Source: Candidatus Faecousia excrementipullorum (GTDB lineage Bacteria; Bacillota; Clostridia; Oscillospirales; Oscillospiraceae). Taken from it: a DNA stretch of 52,009 nucleotides. The notes under the pieces are model-generated. The model searched no databases. It was not told where the DNA came from and saw only the letters and a list, made by a program, of their open reading frames with translations. Position numbers and translations under genes: made by a program. The first letter of the stretch is position 1; every line of letters begins with the position of its first letter. The stretch is taken from positions 1 through 52,009 of the forward strand of contig DVGG01000008.1 of NCBI GenBank assembly GCA_018712825.1, read 5' to 3'. Shown here in pieces: positions 21,293 through 29,990 of the stretch.

Positions 21293-21562
21293 AAAAAACG
21301 CAAATCGTCCTTGACAAGCAGTTTGTCAAGGACGAATAAATAGACTTTATCCGCGGTGCCACCTTGTATTCACGGCTGGGCCGTGCCCTTATGGGATACC
21401 AGCATATCCCCGGCAGATAACGCCTGCCCTGCGTTGCAGAATACTTGGCCCGAAGGCCTTTGACTGCACCCTCAGCGGTCCATTTGACAGGGGTTTCCTG
21501 CCCGGATTCCAGCACCCCGGGCTCTCTGGGAGGGCTTGCCTGCCGTTATCTCCGCCTCATCG
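21293..21562 (-). promoter_or_regulatory. T-box riboswitch (probably tRNA-Trp) with terminator
   Basis: On the minus strand the diagnostic T-box AAGGTGGCACCGCGG lies at 21365-21351, followed by a terminator with arms 21305-21317/21323-21335 (13 bp, ACTGC loop) and TTTTTT. Upstream is a Stem I-like region of about 150 nt. A TGG codon (plus-strand CCA at 21480-21482, in CAAATGGACC) is the likely specifier, which fits tryptophan. Uncharged tRNA-Trp would stabilise the antiterminator and switch trpB on. The specifier choice is inference; the T-box itself is certain. Confidence 0.93.
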
Positions 21563-21575
21563 GTTTGTTGGGGTA

Positions 21576-21604
21576 AGGATACCACGGTTTTATGCCGTTG
21601 TCAA
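21576..21604 (-). promoter_or_regulatory. trpB leader promoter
   Basis: Minus strand: TTGACA (21604-21599), 17 nt, TATCCT (21581-21576). The -35 box overlaps the stop codon of the upstream membrane-protein gene, which gives trpB its own transcription start. Confidence 0.8.
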
Positions 21605-22545
21605 GCAAAATTTGTATTTTCCGGAGCGGACGGAAGTTTGTGGAGGAAATACAGGGCGTACACCGTCTCCACCTTGGCCCGGGTCTTCCAGTACAGCAGG
21701 AAGGTGCCTGCCAGATACACCCCGTAGCACACCAAAGAAAGGACGGTCTGGGACTCCGGCAGGGCAAAGGCCGGCAGGAGCATGAGAAGATTCAGCACAA
21801 GGCTGGCCCCATAGAACCACCAGAAGGAAAGATCCAGCCGGAGCAGCTCCAGCACATGCCCCCGAAGAAGCTGGCGGCTCAGTCCCAGAGCCATGAGGGC
21901 GCTGTTGGTGGTGCCGGAGAGAATCAGGTAATCTGCCAGCCGGCAGCGGTACATCACCGCCACAAACAGCACGCACAGAAGAATCCCCATAAGCACAAAA
22001 AGAGGAAGGGTTGCCTCAAACAGCTGGGCGGTGGGCACCCCGCTGAGGGCCGTCAGAGGGTCCTCAGCAGACATAAGGGGCGTGAGAAGCTCCATGAGAT
22101 TCCGGGACAGGGGCGTAAGGACGAACAAAAAGCTTGCCGCATAGCCGGAGACCATCAAAAGGGGCAGAAGAAGAATCCCCTTGAGAAGGTACAGCCGAAG
22201 CAACGGGCCCCACCGGTGCAGACCCTGGGAAAGCTGCCGGGGCTGGGCGCTTTGTCCTCTGGCCCACAAGATGGCGCAGAACACCAGCCCTGCCTGCCAG
22301 AAGGGCAGAATCAGGGTGTTTGCCAGGGACAGAAGGGTTTGCAGGGTCTCCCAGAAGGCGGAAGCCCCCAGATTGGAAAGTCCCCCTTCCGGGGAGGGGA
22401 GGGAAAGCAGAAATTGCAGCCCCGTGAGAATCAGGGCGGCGGCCGCAATCACCCCGGTGTGGATGGCGGTGATTTTGCCGGGGGCAGGCTGGGGGGCCTC
22501 CAGGGCCTTCCGTGCCTCCTGCTTTATCTGGGAAAAGGATTGCAT
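21601..22545 (-). CDS. Multi-pass membrane protein of unknown function
   Basis: 314 residues. A short soluble head (QSFSQIKQEARKALEAPQP) is followed by about six hydrophobic segments (ITAIHTGVIAAAALILTGLQFLL; LANTLILPFWQAGLVFCAILWA; LYLLKGILLLPLLMVSGYAASFLFVL; LFVLMGILLCVLFVAVMY; FWWFYGASLVLNLLMLLPAFAL; VLSLVCYGVYLAGTFLLYW). The KQEARKAL start and the layout recall DUF975-type integral membrane proteins, but the match is weak, so no family is claimed. AAGGAG lies before the ATG. Divergent from the HTH-TPR regulator. Confidence 0.65.
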   Translation of the reverse strand: MQSFSQIKQEARKALEAPQPAPGKITAIHTGVIAAAALILTGLQFLLSLPSPEGGLSNLGASAFWETLQTLLSLANTLILPFWQAGLVFCAILWARGQSAQPRQLSQGLHRWGPLLRLYLLKGILLLPLLMVSGYAASFLFVLTPLSRNLMELLTPLMSAEDPLTALSGVPTAQLFEATLPLFVLMGILLCVLFVAVMYRCRLADYLILSGTTNSALMALGLSRQLLRGHVLELLRLDLSFWWFYGASLVLNLLMLLPAFALPESQTVLSLVCYGVYLAGTFLLYWKTRAKVETVYALYFLHKLPSAPENTNFA

Positions 22546-22577
22546 AGATATTCTCCTTAAATGTTATACTTACCTTA

Positions 22578-22606
22578 TTTATAATCCCAATGAGGGAAAA
22601 TAGCAA
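22578..22606 (-). promoter_or_regulatory. Promoter of the membrane-protein gene
   Basis: Minus strand: TTGCTA (22606-22601), 17 nt, TATAAA (22583-22578), 33 nt before the start codon. A weaker overlapping plus-strand pair (TTAAAT 22557, TATAAT 22580, 17 nt) could drive the divergent regulator. Confidence 0.6.
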
Positions 22607-22687
22607 ATAAAATTTTTGTGACCGGTGGAAAATTTCCCGGGGGCGTGGTACAATGGGGGTAAATGAGAATTACCGGGGGGTGTGGAT

Positions 22688-23482
22688 ATGAGCCTGGGAG
22701 AACGGCTGCGGCAGGCACGGCTGGAGGCGGGGCTGTCCCAGCGGCAGCTGTGCGGGGAGCGGATTACCCGGAATATGCTCTCCCAGCTGGAAAGCGGCGC
22801 CGCCAGCCCCTCTGTAGCCACCCTTTCCTACCTTGCCGCCCGGCTGGGAAAGCCGGTGGGGTACTTCCTGGAGGAGGAGATCCCCTCTACAAACCAGCAG
22901 GTGATGGAAAAAGCCCGGAAGGGGTCCGGCTGGGAGGTGCTGGAAGTCCTGAAGGAATATGCGGCTCCGGATGCCGTGTTTGACCGGGAGCGGTGGCTGC
23001 TGGAGGCCCTTGCCTGCCTGGAGCTGGCGGAGAGGGCCCTGAAAGAGGAGAAGCGGCCTCTGGCCTGGAGCCTTCTGGAGCAGGCGGCCTCCGCCGGAGC
23101 CAAAACCCCCTACTACACCCCTCAGCTGGAGCGGCACCGCCTTTGCTTGGGCTGCCGGGTGCGGCCGGAGAAGGCGGGGGAGCTTACTGCCGGGCTGGAG
23201 CCTCCGGAGGAGCTGCTGCCCCTGGCCCGGGCGGCTTTGGAGGCCGGTGAGCCGGAGCGGTGCGGAACACTCTTAGATGCCTTCCCCCAGGATACCCCTT
23301 TGTGGCACCTGCTCCGGGGAGAAGCCCACTATGCCCTGGGAGAATATCAAAAGGCCGCCCCCCACTACCACCGGGCGGAGGAGGCTTACCCCAACCGGGT
23401 GTATTCCCGGCTGGAGGTCTGCTACCGGGAGCAGGAGGATTACAAAATGGCCTACCAGTATGCCTGCCGTCAGAGAAAGTAA
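22688..23482 (+). CDS. Helix-turn-helix (XRE) regulator with TPR domain
   Basis: 265 residues. Residues 1-60 are an XRE/Cro-type helix-turn-helix (LGERLRQARLEAGLSQRQLCGERITRNMLSQLESGAASPSVATLSYLAARLGKPVGYFL). The rest is alpha-helical, with TPR-like units near the end (WHLLRGEAHYALGEYQKAAPHYHRAEEAYP, RVYSRLEVCYREQEDYKMAYQYACRQR). This layout is that of RRNPP-like or peptide-sensing regulators, but no ligand or target can be named and no small signal-peptide gene is seen beside it. The ATG at 22688 lies 7 nt from a GGGGGG site; the GTG at 22682 is too close. A good terminator follows. Confidence 0.85.
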   Translation: MSLGERLRQARLEAGLSQRQLCGERITRNMLSQLESGAASPSVATLSYLAARLGKPVGYFLEEEIPSTNQQVMEKARKGSGWEVLEVLKEYAAPDAVFDRERWLLEALACLELAERALKEEKRPLAWSLLEQAASAGAKTPYYTPQLERHRLCLGCRVRPEKAGELTAGLEPPEELLPLARAALEAGEPERCGTLLDAFPQDTPLWHLLRGEAHYALGEYQKAAPHYHRAEEAYPNRVYSRLEVCYREQEDYKMAYQYACRQRK

Positions 23483-23487
23483 AGGAT

Positions 23488-23526
23488 GCCGCTGCAAAAT
23501 GAGAGATTTGCAGCGGCACCTTTTTT
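23488..23526 (+). terminator. Terminator of the HTH-TPR gene
   Basis: GCCGCTGCAAA pairs with TTTGCAGCGGC (11 bp) around ATGAGAGA-type loop and is followed by ACCTTTTTTG, 6 nt after the stop codon. Confidence 0.9.
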
Positions 23527-24065
23527 GCCGAACCCCAAAGGCTCCCTTGCCAAAGGGAGCTGGCACGGCCGGGGAGCCCCCGGTGGCCTTCGCCGTGACT
23601 GAGGGATTCACGGCAGGCACTTTTTCAAAGTACAAACCTGTGTGGAAACCTGCAAGCCTGCGGAATCCCCCCGCCTCGGCGGTGCCGAGGCACCCCCACA
23701 ATGGCCAGGGGGGCTTCGTCGCTGCACCCCAAAGGCTCCCTTGCCAAAGGGAGCTGGCACGGCGCAGCCGTGACTGAGGGATTCACAGTTGGCACTCCAC
23801 CAAAGTACAAACCCGTGTGGAAAGGGGAAGGTTTTTAGTGAATAGTGAAGAGGGAATAGGTAAGAAGTTCCGCAGGCTTTGCCTGCGGAATCCCCCCGCC
23901 TCGGCGTTGCCGAGGCACCCCCCTTTGGCAAGGGGGGCTTTGGGCAGGCCGCCGATACCGGGTGGGTCAGGGAAGTAACGAGTAGTAGAAAGCTGCCGTG
24001 CGAAATTGGCTGCGGCCACTGGCCACAGAGGGAATAGGTAAGAAGTTCCCCAGGCTTTGCCTGGG
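23527..24065. repeat. Intergenic repeat island 5 (upstream of the TerB module)
   Basis: No gene. 23537-23730 is a rightward family A unit that starts about 10 nt beyond the terminator. 23738-23825 is the first half of a second unit, broken by a 45-bp insertion-like stretch (AGTGAATAGTGAAGAGG...) and continued at 23872-23943. 23945-24065 carries a CGGTATC-type element and a second copy of 'GAGGGAATAGGTAAGAAGTTCC' (first at about 23850). The promoter of the TerB module begins right after. Confidence 0.8.
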
Positions 24066-24079
24066 GAGTGCACCGCCTC

Positions 24080-24108
24080 TTGACGGCGGAGGGGAAATAT
24101 AGTATGAT
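24080..24108 (+). promoter_or_regulatory. Promoter of the TerB_N - BrxD-like operon
   Basis: TTGACG (24080-24085), 17 nt, TATGAT (24103-24108). It places transcription start near 24115, which rules out the upstream in-frame starts at 24068 and 24104 and supports the ATG at 24143. Confidence 0.75.
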
Positions 24109-24142
24109 TGACGCAAACAAATGGTCGAAAGGGGTGGGGGCT

Positions 24143-25582
24143 ATGAGCGGCGATCCATGGAAGAATGCAGCCCAGTGGTTTTTTGAAAGCATCTTCCGGG
24201 AGGAGCCTTTGCGCCCCCGGCCCCAGACTCCCAGGGAGAAGCTGCCGCCCCTGCTGGAGGCCGCCCGCTCTCTGGAGAATGCCCCGGGAAAGCCCTGGCA
24301 GTCCCGGGAGGCGGTGTTTCTCAAGCAGGCAAGGCTTCTGGAAAATTATGAGGACGCGTACGCTTTTTCCGGCACTGTGGTCTACTATTATCCCACCTAC
24401 CAGTCCTTGTCTGACCGGGAGCTGCGGGGGTACTTTGCCTGGCGTACCCGGCTTCGCCGGGGGCAGGTGGAGAAAACCTGCCACACCTTTGCCTTTCTTT
24501 ATATCTATGAATTGCTTCACTGTGTAGGCGTTTCTGACCCGGAGGCGGGGTATGCGGCACTCCTGCGCTTCCGCCGGGACTATGTTCCCCTGGACGCTTT
24601 CGTCCTCCCTTACCTGGAGGACTGGATGCGGGACTTTGTGGTGTATTATGAGCTGTCCCCGGCGCTGCTGGAGGATACCCCGAGGGTTCGGCGGGACAAA
24701 GCCATTACCCGGCTGGAAAAGGCGGAAACCCTTTCCCCGGAGGCGGTGATGGAGGCGGTGGAGGCTCTGGCCCCCGGCTGGATCTCCCGCTCCCGGTTCT
24801 GCCGGGACAACCGGGAAGCTTACGGGCGGGTGCTGGCAGGGCTGCTGCAGGGCATGGCCCGGCACTATGCAGGGCGCACCCAGAAGCCCCTGGGGGAGCA
24901 GCTTTTCGGCAGGCTCCAATGGGAGCCGGTGCGGCTCTTTGGAAGCGCCGTGTTCGCCAACCCCCGGAAAACCCGGGATTTGGAATGCAGCGTGGATGAG
25001 CGGTTCCGGTATCGCTGCGAAAACGGCCTGTGGAGCCTTCTGCGCCACCCCAGGATAGAGGGGGGAATCCGCCAGCTGGAGCGGCTGGAAAAGTCCGTGG
25101 ACGGCTGCCTCCGGGAGGCCCTGGGGGACAAGCACCCCATCAAATACGACCCCCTTCCCAAATGGCAGACGAAAATCCTTCAGGAGGAAATAAAAAAGCT
25201 TCTGGATGAGAAGGAAGCGGCACAAAAGGCGAAAATCACCATTGACTATTCCCAGCTGGACCGGATTCGCCGGGAGGCGGCCCTCACCCGGGACAAGCTG
25301 ACGGTGGAGGAGGAGATGGAAGAACTGCCGGAAGCCCCGGCAGTCCCGGAGGTTCCGGAAACCCCCGACACCCCATTGAGCCCTCCTGAGTACCGGCTGC
25401 TGCAGAGCCTTCTGTATGACCGCCCCACGGACTGGGTGCGGGCGGAGGGGTATCTAATGTCGGTGCTGGTGGACGGCATCAACGAAAAGCTCTACGACAC
25501 CTTCTGCGACACGGTGGTAGAGGATACCCCGGCAGTAATCCAGGATTATATTGACGATTTGAAAGAGATGGTAGCCCCATGA
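24143..25582 (+). CDS. TerB_N/TerB_C domain protein, first gene of an ATPase-helicase module
   Basis: 479 residues, cytoplasmic. Residues of about 55-215 match the TerB_N pattern: YAFSGTVVYYYPTYQSLSDRELRGYFAWRTRLRRGQ, CHTFAFLYIYELLHCVGVSDPEAGYAALLRFRRDY and LPYLEDWMRDFVVYYEL. The end resembles TerB_C: AKITIDYSQLDRIRREAALTRDKLTVEEEMEE, an acidic Pro/Glu linker, then LSPPEYRLLQSLLYDRP...DYIDDLKEMV. A classical acidic TerB metal-binding four-helix domain between them is not evident. No catalytic motif is seen, so it may be an adaptor or sensor. The start is set by GGGGTGGGGG before the ATG and by the promoter position. It overlaps the ATPase gene by 4 nt (ATGA). Families named from recalled patterns, not from a search. 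Confidence 0.8.
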   Translation: MSGDPWKNAAQWFFESIFREEPLRPRPQTPREKLPPLLEAARSLENAPGKPWQSREAVFLKQARLLENYEDAYAFSGTVVYYYPTYQSLSDRELRGYFAWRTRLRRGQVEKTCHTFAFLYIYELLHCVGVSDPEAGYAALLRFRRDYVPLDAFVLPYLEDWMRDFVVYYELSPALLEDTPRVRRDKAITRLEKAETLSPEAVMEAVEALAPGWISRSRFCRDNREAYGRVLAGLLQGMARHYAGRTQKPLGEQLFGRLQWEPVRLFGSAVFANPRKTRDLECSVDERFRYRCENGLWSLLRHPRIEGGIRQLERLEKSVDGCLREALGDKHPIKYDPLPKWQTKILQEEIKKLLDEKEAAQKAKITIDYSQLDRIRREAALTRDKLTVEEEMEELPEAPAVPEVPETPDTPLSPPEYRLLQSLLYDRPTDWVRAEGYLMSVLVDGINEKLYDTFCDTVVEDTPAVIQDYIDDLKEMVAP

Positions 25583-26892
25583 AAATTCCAAAACGCATTG
25601 CAAATACCCTGATCAACGCCCTGAAAGGCGGCGTGGTGCCAAGAATTGGCCTACCCTATGTGACTGTGGGAAGGAGCGCCGAGATTGACGCCCTTTTGCA
25701 CGATGTGGACATGATTGCGGAGGGCGGCGCCTCCTTCCGGTTCATCACCGGCAAGTACGGAAGCGGCAAGAGCTTCCTCCTGCAAACCATCCGCAATTAT
25801 GTGATGGCGAAGAACTTTGTGGTGGTGGACGCCGACCTCTCCCCGGAGCGGCGGCTCCAGGGCACCCGGGGTCAGGGCCTTGCCACCTACAAGGAGCTCA
25901 TCCGGAATATGTCCACCAAGACCAAGCCGGAAGGCGGGGCGCTGAGCCTGATACTGGACCGGTGGATTGGAAGCGTCCAGCAGTCGGTGCTGGAAAAGTC
26001 CGGCCTGTCCCTTACCGACCCGGCGCTGGCACCTCTGGTGGAGAAGGAGATTGCCGCTGTGGTCTATGCCCTCAACGAGATGGTTCACGGCTTCGACTTT
26101 GCCCGGCTTCTTACCCTTTACTACCGGGCCTATGTCCAGGGGGACGAGGAGACCAAGGCAAAGGTGCTTAAGTGGTTCCGGGGAGAGTACCCCACCAAGA
26201 CCGAGGCCAAGCAGGAGCTGGGGGTGAACATCGTCATCACCGATGATGATTGGTATGAATACCTGAAACTTTTTGCCGCCTTTTTGAACCGGGCGGGGTA
26301 TGCCGGCATGCTGGTGCTCATTGACGAGCTGGTGAACATCTACAAGATTCCCAACGCCATCACCCGGCAGTATAACTATGAGAAGATTCTCACCATGTAT
26401 AACGATGCCATGCAGGGGAAGGCTCAGCACATCGGCTTCATCCTCTGCGGTACGCCTCAGTGTATGGAGGACCCCCGGCGGGGCGTTTACAGCTATGAGG
26501 CCCTCCGCTCCCGGCTGGCGGAGGGGCATTTTTCCGGGGAGCACAAGGATTTATTGTCCCCGGTGATTCGCCTCCAGCCTCTGACCTATGAGGAGATGCT
26601 GGTGCTGGTGGAAAAGCTGGCGGACATCCACGCCCAGCTGTATGACTACCCCCAGATTGTCACCCAGCAGGACATGGCTGACTTCATCGCCATCGAGTTC
26701 TCCCGAATCGGCGCCGACACCCACATAACCCCCCGGGAGGTCATCCGGGACTTTATTGAGGTGCTGGACATTGTGTATCAGAATCCGAAGGTAAAGGTGG
26801 CGGAGCTCCTGGGCAGCGACCGCTTCACCTATGCCCAGAACCCCGTCCTCTCGGAAGAAACCGGGGAACAATTCGCAGAGTTCACCCTATAA
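25579..26892 (+). CDS. BrxD-like P-loop ATPase (BREX system ATP-binding domain, DUF2791 type)
   Basis: 437 residues, cytoplasmic. Walker A is FITGKYGSGKSF (residues 56-66) and Walker B LVLIDELVNIYKI (245-257). VVVDADLSPERRLQG after the P-loop and FILCGTPQCMEDPRRGVYSYEALRSRLAE (sensor region) are typical of the DUF2791/BrxD ATPases, an AAA-like clade found in type 2 BREX (Pgl) and related defence loci. It starts KIPKRIANTLINALKGGVVPRIGLPYVTVGRSAEIDAL, the usual N-terminus of that family. Both ATPase motifs are intact, so it should be active. It is translationally coupled to the TerB_N gene. A helicase follows after an 872-bp repeat-filled gap. Its role, loading or controlling the helicase on DNA, is inferred. 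Confidence 0.85.
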   Translation: MKIPKRIANTLINALKGGVVPRIGLPYVTVGRSAEIDALLHDVDMIAEGGASFRFITGKYGSGKSFLLQTIRNYVMAKNFVVVDADLSPERRLQGTRGQGLATYKELIRNMSTKTKPEGGALSLILDRWIGSVQQSVLEKSGLSLTDPALAPLVEKEIAAVVYALNEMVHGFDFARLLTLYYRAYVQGDEETKAKVLKWFRGEYPTKTEAKQELGVNIVITDDDWYEYLKLFAAFLNRAGYAGMLVLIDELVNIYKIPNAITRQYNYEKILTMYNDAMQGKAQHIGFILCGTPQCMEDPRRGVYSYEALRSRLAEGHFSGEHKDLLSPVIRLQPLTYEEMLVLVEKLADIHAQLYDYPQIVTQQDMADFIAIEFSRIGADTHITPREVIRDFIEVLDIVYQNPKVKVAELLGSDRFTYAQNPVLSEETGEQFAEFTL

Positions 26893-27750
26893 GCACCGCC
26901 CCAAAGCCCCCCTTGCCAAAGGGGGGGTGCCTCGGCAACGCCGAGGCGGGGGGATAAAAGGCTGACAGGTTTCCACATGGGTTTGTTCTTAGATAAAGTG
27001 CCTGCTGTGAATCCCTCAGTCACGGCTCCGCCGTGCCAGCTCCCTTTAGCAAGGGAGCCTTGCGGCGTGCCGCCACTGTCATTTTCGCACCGGGCCGATC
27101 TGTAATCGTTACTTCCCTGACCCGCCCGGTATCGTTACCGGGTGGAAATAGATGCACAGCCCAAAGCCCCCCTGGCCATTGTGGGGGTGGTTTGGCGAAG
27201 CCAAACCGGGGGGATTCTACGGGCTGGCAGGTTTCCACATGGGTTTGTTCTTAGATAAAGTGCCTGCTGTGAATCCCTCAGGCAAAAATCAAAGATTTTT
27301 GCCAGCTCCCTTTAGCAAGGGAGCCTTGCGGCGTGCCGCCGCTGTCATTTTCGCACTGGGCTGGTCTGTAATCGTTACTTCCCTGACCCGCCCGGTATCG
27401 GCGGCCAGTGGCCGCTGACAATTTCGCACGATAATCTTCAGCAAATCGTTACTGCCCCTCCAGTGCCCGGTATCGTTACTTTGCAGAAGGTTTCGTATAT
27501 ACCTCCCTCCGGTCGGGAGCTATGGGTGCGGTATCGATACCGGGCGGGGCAGGGAAGTAACGATTCGCTGAAAGCTACCGTGCGCATTGTCAGCGGCGAC
27601 TCGCCGCAGCTCCCGACCGTCGGGAGCTATGGGTGCGTACCGCTTCACATTGGGTTGAGCTTTTGAGAAAGTGCCTGCTGGGAATCCCCCCGATTTGGCT
27701 TCGCCAAACCACCCCCCTTTGGCAAGGGGGGCTTTGACTCTAACCATAGA
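26893..27750. repeat. Intergenic repeat island 6 (inside the ATPase-helicase module)
   Basis: About 860 bp with no gene and no clear terminator. 26903-27062 and 27162-27330 are two near-complete family A units, both reading leftward, opposite to the flanking genes. CGGTATCG-type elements occur at 27060-27140, 27340-27480 and 27530-27600. 27655-27738 is the 3' half of a unit reading rightward. The helicase ribosome binding site follows at 27752. Confidence 0.8.
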
Positions 27751-27764
27751 AAAAGGAGGAAAAA

Positions 27765-29990
27765 ATGGCTGTTTTTGACCTGTATGCCCCTTTTGTTCAG
27801 GATTATATCTACCGCCACAACTGGCAGAACCTCCGGGCCATTCAGGTGGCGGCGGCGGAGGCCATCTTTCACACGGAGGAAAATGTCCTCCTTACCGCCT
27901 CCACCGCCTCCGGGAAAACCGAGGCGGCCTTTTTCCCTATTTTGTCACAGCTCTACCAGAATCCCCCCACATCCGTGGGCTGTATCTACATTGGGCCTTT
28001 GAAAGCGCTGATTAACGACCAGTTTTCCCGGCTGACGGAGCTTTGCCAGGAGGGGAACATCCCGGTGTGGCACTGGCACGGGGATGTGGCCCAGAGCCAC
28101 AAGGCAAAGCTCATGAAGCACCCCTCGGGGATTTTGCAGATTACCCCCGAATCTCTGGAGGCCTTGCTCCTGCACAAGCACGCCGCCATCCCCAGGCTCT
28201 TTGGGGATCTGCGGTTCGTGGTGATTGACGAGGTGCACTCCCTTCTGCGGGGAGACCGGGGAGGGCAGACCCTGTGCCTCATCCAGCGGCTGAGCCGTCT
28301 GGCGGGGGTGAACCCCCGGCGGATTGGCCTCAGCGCCACGGTAGGCGACCCGGAGGGCACCGGGGCTTTTCTGGCTCTGGGCACCGGGCGGCAGACCCTC
28401 ATTCCCAAAATCCAGGCCCCGGGCAGTTCCTGGCGGCTGAGCATGGAGCATTTCTTCGTGAAGGATGTCCAGGCCGCGGAAGGGAAGGACATCCCCGACG
28501 CTCTGCCGGTTTTGGAGGAAAAGACCGACACCGCCCCCCAGAACGCCGACCCGGGGCTGGGGTACATCTACGAGCACACCCGGGGGAAGAAGTGTTTGCT
28601 CTTCGTCAACTCCCGGGAGGAGTGCGAAACCGTCACCACCACCTTGCGGCAGTACTGCGAGATGAATCACGAGGCGGATCGGTTCCTCATCCACCACGGC
28701 AACCTCTCCGCCTCCTACCGGGAGACCGCCGAGGCTATGATGAAGGACGATTCCCAGTACCTGACCACCGTTACCACCGCCACTTTGGAGCTGGGCATCG
28801 ACATTGGACGGCTGGAACGGGCCTTCCAGATTGACGCTCCCTGGACGGTCTCCTCCTTTTTACAGCGGATGGGCAGAACCGGGCGGCGGGATGCCCCGGC
28901 GGAAATGTGGTTTGTCATCCGGGAGGACGAGCCGGAGGTACGGGCCATGCTCCCCTCCACCATCCCCTGGAAGCTGCTGCAAGGCATTGCCCTGGTTCAG
29001 CTGTACTTGGAGGAGCGGTGGTGCGAGCCGCCCCGGCTGAACCGGCTGCCATACAGCCTTCTGTACCATCAGACCATGTCCACCCTGGCCTCCTGCGGGG
29101 AGCTGTCCCCGGCGGCTTTGGCTGACCGGGTGCTGACCCTGCCATATTTTCACCGGGTAAGCCAGGGGGATTACAAGGTGCTTTTGCGCCACCTGCTGGC
29201 CACCGACCATATCCAGCAGACGGAGCAGGGAGGCCTCATTGTGGGGCTGGCAGGAGAGCGGGTGGTCAATTCTTTCAAATTTTACGGCGTGTTTGTGGAA
29301 AGCGAGGAGTACACCGTCCATTGCGAGTCCCAGGAGCTGGGCACAGTCGTCCAGCCCCCTCCCGTGGGGGAGAAGGTGGCCATCGCCGGCCATGTGTGGG
29401 AGGTGCTGGATGTGGACCACAAGCGGCATCTGGTGTACTGCCGGCAGGTGAAGGGCCGGATTCCTGCCTACTTTGGAGAGTGCCCCGGGGATTTGCACAC
29501 CCGGGTGCTAAGAAGAATGCGGCAGGTTCTTCAGGAGGACACCCGGTATCCCTACCTGATGAAAAACGCCGTGGCAAGGCTAAGCCAAGCCCGGTACACC
29601 GCCGCCCAGTCAGGAACCACGGACAGCCCCATGATTTCCCTGGGGGGACGGATGTGGTGTCTCCTTCCATGGGTGGGCACCTATGCTTTTTTGGCCATGG
29701 AGCGGTTTCTCAAAATCAAGTGCGGAAACCGTCTGGGGCTTAAAAACTTCGACTCCGCCCGGCCCTACTATATGCAGTTTACCATGAGCGTGTCTTTGGA
29801 GGAGTTCTACCGGATTGTTGCCGAGGAGGCCGCCAAGCCCATAGACCCTCTGGAGCTGGTATACCCCAAGGAACTGCCGGTGTTTGACAAGTACGATGAG
29901 TATTTGCCGGAGGAGCTGGTGCGAAAGGGCTTTGCCCTGGGGGTGCTGGACGTGGAGGAGATGCTGTCCACCATCCGGGGCTGGGGATAA
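27765..29990 (+). CDS. DEVH-box helicase, Lhr/BrxH type
   Basis: 741 residues, a superfamily 2 helicase. Motif I ASTASGKTE (45-53), Ia IGPLKALINDQ, II VVIDEVHSL (DEVH 155-158), III LSATVGD (189-195), IV LLFVNSREECETV, V ATLELGIDIG and VI QRMGRTGRRD are all intact. ELGIDIG and the PWTVSSFLQRMGRTGR wording are those of the Lhr branch, to which the BREX helicases BrxHI/BrxHII belong. Motif VI is followed by about 350 residues resembling the winged-helix and beta-barrel tail. It is shorter than long-form Lhr. AAGGAGG lies 7 nt upstream. It presumably unwinds or translocates on nucleic acid with the BrxD-like ATPase; partnership is inferred from gene order. Confidence 0.9.
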   Translation: MAVFDLYAPFVQDYIYRHNWQNLRAIQVAAAEAIFHTEENVLLTASTASGKTEAAFFPILSQLYQNPPTSVGCIYIGPLKALINDQFSRLTELCQEGNIPVWHWHGDVAQSHKAKLMKHPSGILQITPESLEALLLHKHAAIPRLFGDLRFVVIDEVHSLLRGDRGGQTLCLIQRLSRLAGVNPRRIGLSATVGDPEGTGAFLALGTGRQTLIPKIQAPGSSWRLSMEHFFVKDVQAAEGKDIPDALPVLEEKTDTAPQNADPGLGYIYEHTRGKKCLLFVNSREECETVTTTLRQYCEMNHEADRFLIHHGNLSASYRETAEAMMKDDSQYLTTVTTATLELGIDIGRLERAFQIDAPWTVSSFLQRMGRTGRRDAPAEMWFVIREDEPEVRAMLPSTIPWKLLQGIALVQLYLEERWCEPPRLNRLPYSLLYHQTMSTLASCGELSPAALADRVLTLPYFHRVSQGDYKVLLRHLLATDHIQQTEQGGLIVGLAGERVVNSFKFYGVFVESEEYTVHCESQELGTVVQPPPVGEKVAIAGHVWEVLDVDHKRHLVYCRQVKGRIPAYFGECPGDLHTRVLRRMRQVLQEDTRYPYLMKNAVARLSQARYTAAQSGTTDSPMISLGGRMWCLLPWVGTYAFLAMERFLKIKCGNRLGLKNFDSARPYYMQFTMSVSLEEFYRIVAEEAAKPIDPLELVYPKELPVFDKYDEYLPEELVRKGFALGVLDVEEMLSTIRGWG

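Noticed and set aside
24068..24142. Upstream starts of the TerB_N gene at 24068 or 24104
   Set aside because: They fall upstream of or inside the promoter -10 box; the ATG at 24143 has the ribosome binding site.
26893..27750. CRISPR array
   Set aside because: Repeats are long, few, mosaic and of variable spacing, without 25-40 bp repeats and unique equal-length spacers; no cas genes are present.
24143..29990. A complete BREX or Pgl system
   Set aside because: No PglX methylase, PglZ, PglW or PglY genes occur within the window; only the ATPase-helicase part is similar.
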